Shown here piece after piece: positions 32,816 to 37,258 of a DNA stretch of 37,258 nt. Origin of the DNA: Ruminococcus sp. (GTDB lineage Bacteria; Bacillota; Clostridia; Oscillospirales; Ruminococcaceae); the NCBI GenBank assembly GCA_014799805.1, contig JAAVHJ010000060.1, forward strand, positions 1-37,258. Direction: 5' to 3'. The notes beneath the pieces are model-generated. The model saw only the letters and a program-made list of their open reading frames with translations. It was not told the DNA's origin and searched no databases. The translations under genes were made by a program, and so were the position numbers. Each line of letters opens with the position of its first letter. Positions within the stretch are counted from its first letter, which is position 1.

Positions 32816-32844
32816 TTGACAAGAAAATAATTTTATGCTATACT
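32816..32844 (+). promoter_or_regulatory. Promoter of the extracellular flavin/Tp47 operon
   Basis: TTGACA (32816-32821), 17 bases, TATACT (32839-32844). Confidence 0.8.
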
Positions 32845-32853
32845 GTTAATTGC

Positions 32854-32880
32854 ATTTAAGTAAGCAACAGCTTACTAATA
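32854..32880 (+). promoter_or_regulatory. Palindromic start-site element, second copy
   Basis: Matches the element at 8664-8690 at 23 of 27 positions. Here AGTAAGC and GCTTACT form a perfect 7-bp palindrome around AACA, and the pairing can extend outward through TGCAT/ATGCA (32851-32883) with two mismatches. Placement relative to the -10 box is nearly the same as in the first copy. Confidence 0.55.
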
Positions 32881-32936
32881 TGCAATAAATTTAGTAAATT
32901 ACTTTTAAAAAAGCAGTTTACATAAGGAGAGAGTAT

Positions 32937-34532
32937 ATGAAAAAATTTCAAAAAATTGCTTGCTTAACAGCAGGGCTTGCATGCATGATGAATGCAATTT
33001 CAATTCCTGTTTTGGCAGAGGGAGAAAATTATATTTATGGTACTATGAATATTCCCTATGCTGATTTTTATCGTGCAGAACTTGAAAATAGCAATAATGC
33101 TTATGAAGTAGATGCTGTTTCTTCTGCAACAAATACAAAATGGTCTAAAAATGGCGAAGGAGAATTATTTGAGGGGTCTTATGGACAAGCCAATGAAGAT
33201 GGTTCAGGTCAAATTTTAGGCGTTACCTATCCAGTTGCTATCACACAAGAAGATTTAGAGACTTTGGCAGATAATAATTATAATTTTCAAGCGTTAGATT
33301 CTCAACCAGAGGCTTATAAAATAGTCACTGTTACTGACGGGAAAGCTAATTTTTCAGCTGTACAGGACGAAAATCCAGAAACTTTTGAAGCAACACTGAA
33401 ATTAAATACTGCTACTGCATGGGGTGATTATCAAATTGACGTTGAAACAGCTCCAGAAAATTTAGGTGCAATTTATGGTGCAATTTTAAAAACGCAAGAG
33501 GGCAATGCTTATGCCATGCGTCATGAACAAAATATCTGGCGTGGAGAATTTGCTTGGTCAAGTGGTATTAAAACTTCAGAACCACATGGCAATATGCTAG
33601 ATTATGAAAATTTTGAAAGTTTAATGGGTGAAACGATTGAAGAAATTATTTATATTGCAAAATCAGGTTATTATACAACGATAAATGACGGCTTGTACAT
33701 ACCGATTAAATTTAATAATACTCTGGAAGTTGAGAGTAATACTGCTGGAACTGGAATAACAGCATTAACGCTAGAAAATTTTCCAGATGATTATGACCCA
33801 GAATTTACGATTGCAGATAATTTTGTAATTACAGATAATGAAGTTTCTTACACTGATGCACTTGCTGGAAGTTATACACTGAATGTTTCTGATAAAAATA
33901 ATAAATATGCAAGCTTTTCCACAAGTTTCATTTTAAGCACAGAAGATTTGCCAATTACCTATGACAAAGAATTAAATAAACTTGTTCCGGCTGACGGTTT
34001 CACAGAACAAGACGCAAGTAATTTTATAAAAAATCTTGCAACTGTAACTATTAATGAAAAAGAGTATTCTGCATCTGGCAGAGGTTCTGTTCAAATTGTG
34101 CAGGAAGATGGCACGGTTGATTTCACTACAGAAAACAGAGGAGAAGCTATATTTGATGGCAGTGGCAATTATAATTTAACATTTACAGCAACAGGCTATG
34201 CAAATGCGTTAACAGTTGCACTAACAGCCGAAGCACCAACAGAAGCTTCTACAGAGGTCCCAGCAACAACTACACAGTCATCAACAACAAGAACTAATTC
34301 TTCTGGTACATCTTCTACAACTGTGAGAACCGCAACATCTAATAATACATCTAACAATACATCTAGCAATGCATCTAACAATGTATCTAACAATGCATCT
34401 AATAATACGTCTAATAATAATGCTACTACTTTAGATACTGGCAGTCCCAAAACAGGCGATAAATCTGCAATTCCAGTTGCAATGCTTGCACTGGCTGGCT
34501 TTTCGGCAATCTTCTCAAAAAAGAAAAAATAA
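32937..34532 (+). CDS. Cell-wall-anchored Tp47-like protein
   Basis: 531 residues. A signal peptide (cleaved near VLAEG), then YGTMNIPYADFYRAEL and VDAVSSATNTKW (Thr65), which resemble the Tp47 domain-C family named after the Treponema pallidum 47-kDa lipoprotein. Several beta-rich segments follow (EPHGNMLDYENFESLMGETIEEIIYI; later Ig-like repeats). A Thr/Ser/Asn linker of 12-base repeats leads to the sorting signal SPKTGD, hydrophobic helix and KKKK tail, so sortase should attach it to peptidoglycan. It is the first gene of an operon with a ferric-reductase-like FMN protein. DAVSSAT resembles the D-x-x-S-G-A-T site flavinylated by ApbE. Tp47's enzymatic role is debated; function here is uncertain. 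Confidence 0.65.
   Translation: MKKFQKIACLTAGLACMMNAISIPVLAEGENYIYGTMNIPYADFYRAELENSNNAYEVDAVSSATNTKWSKNGEGELFEGSYGQANEDGSGQILGVTYPVAITQEDLETLADNNYNFQALDSQPEAYKIVTVTDGKANFSAVQDENPETFEATLKLNTATAWGDYQIDVETAPENLGAIYGAILKTQEGNAYAMRHEQNIWRGEFAWSSGIKTSEPHGNMLDYENFESLMGETIEEIIYIAKSGYYTTINDGLYIPIKFNNTLEVESNTAGTGITALTLENFPDDYDPEFTIADNFVITDNEVSYTDALAGSYTLNVSDKNNKYASFSTSFILSTEDLPITYDKELNKLVPADGFTEQDASNFIKNLATVTINEKEYSASGRGSVQIVQEDGTVDFTTENRGEAIFDGSGNYNLTFTATGYANALTVALTAEAPTEASTEVPATTTQSSTTRTNSSGTSSTTVRTATSNNTSNNTSSNASNNVSNNASNNTSNNNATTLDTGSPKTGDKSAIPVAMLALAGFSAIFSKKKK
34335..34420 (+). repeat. 12-bp tandem repeat encoding SNNT-type linker
   Basis: About seven imperfect units of the type ACATCTAACAAT in the wall-spanning linker of the Tp47-like protein. 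Confidence 0.8.
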
Positions 34533-34563
34533 TTGATTCCAGTTTCCTTTCAGAAAAATTGAT

Positions 34564-34600
34564 AAACCCTGTACGATGCAAAAACAATTGTACAGGGTTT
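34564..34600 (+). terminator. Intercistronic hairpin, possible partial terminator
   Basis: AAACCCTGTAC (34564-34574) pairs perfectly with GTACAGGGTTT (34590-34600), 15-base loop. ATGTATAG follows instead of a real T-run, so read-through into the next gene, which has no own promoter that I can see, is likely. It may set the ratio of the two products. Confidence 0.5.
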
Positions 34601-34640
34601 ATGTATAGATTTTAAATTTTAGAACAGGAGAAATATTTTT

Positions 34641-36107
34641 ATGTTATTTTTAATTTCAATTCTAATTGCTTGCGTATTCTCATGGTTTTGTGCAAAGCCA
34701 CTCAAAAAACATGCTGGTGTATGTTATAGCATTGGTGCAATTTTAACAGTAATTATGTGTATTCTTGGACAAATGCATTTGCAAACAGCAAGCATTATTA
34801 CTAATATAATTAATTTGTTTCAGAAAGGCACACTTGCTTGTGCGTTTTGGTGCATTGTAGCAGGCATGGGTGCATTGCCAAACGGTTCAGCAGCGATTAA
34901 AAAATTAATGCCAATTCGTGGCGAATTATCTATTTTTTCAGCAATTATTACACTTTCACATGTGATTACTTATGGTATTGTATATCTGCAAAGATTGCTA
35001 AATGGCAGTTCAGATTTAAATTTTATTCTCACATGTATAATTAGTTTATTATTATTAATTATTATGATACCATTGACAATTTTGTCATTTAAAACTATCA
35101 GAAAAAAGTTAAATGCAAGAACTTGGAAAAGAATTCAACGTTTGGCTTATTTATTTTATGCTCTTATTTATGCACATGTTATGATAATTTATATCCCTCG
35201 TGCAAAATTAAACAGAGAAGGCAGTTTGTTTAGTATTATTATTTATACGGCTGTTTTTGTAGGCTATGCAATTTTCAGAATTCGCAAAGAATTTATTAAA
35301 AAACAAAAACCTGAAAATAAAGCTTTATTAAATATTGTCTGCATGTCTGTTTTAGTCATCGCAACGGCAAGTATGGGTCTTGTTTCCAAAGCAAAAGAAA
35401 AGCCTTTAGAAACTGCTGAACAAATCACTACAGAACTAGCAACGGAATTTTCTACGACAGTTCCAGAAACAATTCCAGAAATGATTACTACAACAGAAGC
35501 TAATTCCACACAAGCAGAAACAGAAAATTTAGAATCTGAAACAACAGAAAATAATACGGAAAATAATACAGAAACTTCTGAAATTGCCACAACAGCAGAA
35601 ATGAAAGCAACATCTGACACGCAATCTGTTGCAACAGAAACTATCACACAAGCAAGTACTGTATTACAACAAGATAATGTTTCACAATCTCCTGTACAAG
35701 AAGAAACACAAATTGATATTATTGATGATGAACAAAATGATAATCAAATTTTACAACAAGAACCAGAAATAACTGACCCTGAACCAGTGATTCCAGAACC
35801 CATTATAACTGAACCAGAGCCGGAAATTTCAAATACAATTTATCATGATGGAACATATACCGCAGAAGCATTTGGCTATGACAGTATGGTTTCTGTTACT
35901 ATTACAATTGAAAATGATATTATTACAGATATTACAGCCACTTGCAACGAAAGTGATATGTATTATTTTGAAGAAGCATATCCTGTTATAAAAAGTCGTA
36001 TTCTGGATTCACAAAATGCAACAGTAGACGCCGTTTCGGGTTCTACTTACAGTTCCAATGCTATTATGAGCGGTGTGCAGAAAGCATTGGATTCTGCAAG
36101 AAAATAA
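34641..36107 (+). CDS. Ferric-reductase-like membrane protein with extracellular FMN-binding domain
   Basis: 488 residues. An N-terminal membrane domain (~1-250, seven or eight helices) resembles the haem-binding ferric-reductase/MsrQ-type fold, with candidate haem ligands His107 (LSHVITYG) and His179 (YAHVMIIY). A long Thr/Glu/Pro linker (~255-395) spans the wall. It ends in an FMN_bind domain: YHDGTYTAEAFGYDSMVSVTITI and DAVSGSTYSSNAIMSGV, with Thr469 in the flavinylation motif. ApbE, encoded next, would attach FMN to it. It probably carries electrons out of the membrane to an extracellular acceptor. It lies 108 bases after the Tp47-like gene. An ACAGGAG site precedes the ATG. Confidence 0.85.
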   Translation: MLFLISILIACVFSWFCAKPLKKHAGVCYSIGAILTVIMCILGQMHLQTASIITNIINLFQKGTLACAFWCIVAGMGALPNGSAAIKKLMPIRGELSIFSAIITLSHVITYGIVYLQRLLNGSSDLNFILTCIISLLLLIIMIPLTILSFKTIRKKLNARTWKRIQRLAYLFYALIYAHVMIIYIPRAKLNREGSLFSIIIYTAVFVGYAIFRIRKEFIKKQKPENKALLNIVCMSVLVIATASMGLVSKAKEKPLETAEQITTELATEFSTTVPETIPEMITTTEANSTQAETENLESETTENNTENNTETSEIATTAEMKATSDTQSVATETITQASTVLQQDNVSQSPVQEETQIDIIDDEQNDNQILQQEPEITDPEPVIPEPIITEPEPEISNTIYHDGTYTAEAFGYDSMVSVTITIENDIITDITATCNESDMYYFEEAYPVIKSRILDSQNATVDAVSGSTYSSNAIMSGVQKALDSARK

Positions 36108-36156
36108 TTAAAATCCAAGACCCATATGTATTAAAATATAAATTTAAAAATAATAC

Positions 36157-36217
36157 ACAACCCTGCGATATTTCACCATATAGTGCAAGTGCAGGGTTGT
36201 CATCTTTTGTGTTTTTA
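36157..36217 (+). terminator. Terminator after the ferric-reductase-like gene
   Basis: ACAACCCTGC (36157-36166) pairs perfectly with GCAGGGTTGT (36191-36200) around a 24-base loop. CATCTTTTGTGTTTTT follows, an interrupted T-run. This separates it from apbE, which has its own promoter. Confidence 0.65.
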
Positions 36218-36281
36218 CCGTAATCGTTTCGAAATCATAATTTTTAATAAGACAGGAATTATATTAAAATAATTAAACTAG

Positions 36282-36310
36282 TTGAACACTAAGTAAAAAT
36301 ATGATATAAT
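36282..36310 (+). promoter_or_regulatory. Promoter of apbE
   Basis: TTGAAC (36282-36287), 17 bases, TATAAT (36305-36310). No copy of the 27-base start-site element is found here. Confidence 0.7.
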
Positions 36311-36345
36311 ATTTTTGAATTATTTCAAAAAGAAAGGGTATGAAT

Positions 36346-37258
36346 ATGAAATTAAAAAAATATTTATTTTTTTTCTGTATGTCAGGATTTTTATTATTTT
36401 CAGGTTGTCAAAAGCAATCAGAATCAATTTTATCTTCTTGTGATATATTCGCAATGGATACTTACATGAATTTAAAAATTTATTGTGACAGTGCGATAGG
36501 ACAAGAAGCTTTACAAGCAGGAGAAAATTTAATTCAGGATTTAGAAAATAAATTCTCTATTACAAATCCAGATAGTGATGTCAGTTACATAAATCAATCT
36601 GCTGGAAACGCTGTACAAGTAAGCTCCGACACAATAAAACTTTTAGAAACAGCTTTGACCATTGGAAATGAAAGCAATGGTGCATTGGATATTTCTATTT
36701 ACCCTGTTTTAAAAGAATGGGGATTTACAACACAAGATTATAAAATTCCTGAAAAAAATTTATTAGAAAATTTATTAAACTATGTTGATTATACACAGAT
36801 TTCTATTGAAAATAATACAGTACAAATACCTGAAAATTTTCAAATTGATTTCGGTTCACTTGCCAAAGGGTATACTAGTGATAAATTAATTTCTTTATTT
36901 CAAGAATATGGTGCAGAGTCAGCAGTTATTAATTTAGGAGGAAATGTACAGACATTAGGAACAAAACCAGACGGAAGTTTTTGGACAATTGCTGTTGTGA
37001 ATCCTTTTTCGCCTAGTGAAACTATGTGCATTTTACAAGTGGCAGATAAAGCTGTGATTACATCTGGTAACTATGAGCGTTATTTTATTGGCGAAGATGA
37101 TACTATTTATTGGCATATTATTGACCCAGAAGATGGTTATCCAGCAGATAATGGTTTAGTTTCTGTGACTATTATCGGAGAAAGTGGTTTACTATGTGAT
37201 GCACTCTCTACAACACTATTTGTAGAGGGAACAGAAAAAGCAATTTCTCATTGGAGAG
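36346..37258 (+). CDS. apbE: FAD:protein FMN transferase lipoprotein (3' end outside window)
   Basis: The first ~304 residues are present. The ATG at 36346 has AAAGGG seven bases upstream; an ATG two codons earlier touches the site. A signal peptide with lipobox LFSGC, then the ApbE fold: IFAMDTYMNLKIY, ENKFSITNPDSDVSYINQSAG, GALDISIYPVLKEWGF, IDFGSLAKGYTSDKL, VINLGGNVQTLGTKPDG, ITSGNYERYF, WHIIDPEDGYPADNG and a C-terminal DALSTTLFV. It covalently links FMN to Thr in D-x-x-S-G-(A/S)-T motifs of exported proteins. The membrane protein encoded just upstream carries such a motif and is the evident substrate. Confidence 0.95.
   Translation, partial: MKLKKYLFFFCMSGFLLFSGCQKQSESILSSCDIFAMDTYMNLKIYCDSAIGQEALQAGENLIQDLENKFSITNPDSDVSYINQSAGNAVQVSSDTIKLLETALTIGNESNGALDISIYPVLKEWGFTTQDYKIPEKNLLENLLNYVDYTQISIENNTVQIPENFQIDFGSLAKGYTSDKLISLFQEYGAESAVINLGGNVQTLGTKPDGSFWTIAVVNPFSPSETMCILQVADKAVITSGNYERYFIGEDDTIYWHIIDPEDGYPADNGLVSVTIIGESGLLCDALSTTLFVEGTEKAISHWR

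Noticed and set aside
34196-34450. Minus-strand open frame of LLDVLLDA repeats
   Set aside because: Shadow of the Thr/Asn repeat linker in the Tp47-like gene. The same applies to the minus-strand frame at 35264-35647, opposite the linker of the ferric-reductase-like protein.

Overview
The window is AT-rich Gram-positive DNA. Most genes have AGGAGG-type ribosome sites and many are preceded by near-consensus TTGACA-17-TATAAT promoters. A GH9 cellulase with a C-terminal dockerin, a SPKTG cell-wall sorting signal, lipoproteins, a fused PurL-PurQ enzyme and DUF2325/TM1266-type genes point to an anaerobic, fibre-degrading Firmicute, most likely a Ruminococcus-like member of the Oscillospiraceae. 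The genus is inferred from gene content only. I see no rRNA, tRNA, transposase or prophage gene.

Region 1-5.9 kb (minus strand) is one tightly overlapping operon: a TM1266-family regulator, a FecCD-type permease, an ABC ATPase, a NifH-like reductase, two nitrogenase-component-1-like subunits, and a substrate-binding lipoprotein that runs off the left edge. It has its own promoter and a leader with a terminator-like hairpin and complementary upstream segments. It lacks NifB/E/N, so it looks like a nitrogenase-like reductase coupled to uptake of a metal chelate or corrinoid-type compound rather than N2 fixation. It is the best candidate for an undescribed system.

Region 5.9-13.1 kb holds an HD-domain protein, an unknown protein, enolase, a DUF2325 protein, and a three-gene operon: a large disordered Asp/Pro-rich protein, a small protein sharing its C-terminal motif, and a helical-repeat protein. 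Region 13.3-20.3 kb holds a flavin reductase-like protein, the dockerin-bearing GH9 cellulase and purL. Region 20.4-25.1 kb holds a hybrid histidine kinase facing an operon of a REC-HD-GYP protein and a free Hpt protein, together a plausible phosphorelay ending in c-di-GMP hydrolysis. Then come manA, an ECF sigma/anti-sigma pair and coaBC.

Region 28.7-32.8 kb is accessory in character. It has two type I-E-like CRISPR repeat units without cas genes, one lying in the loop of a terminator; a small DUF6809-like/XRE divergent pair; an operon of two GNAT acetyltransferases, a repeat-rich lipoprotein, a lipid-anchored barnase homologue and barstar; and a solute-binding lipoprotein whose two halves are in swapped order. 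Region 32.8-37.3 kb is an extracellular flavin electron-transfer locus: a sortase-anchored Tp47-like protein, a ferric-reductase-like membrane protein with a flavinylated FMN-binding domain, and ApbE (cut by the right edge). A 27-nt palindromic leader element is shared by the DUF2325 gene and the Tp47-like gene, suggesting common control.
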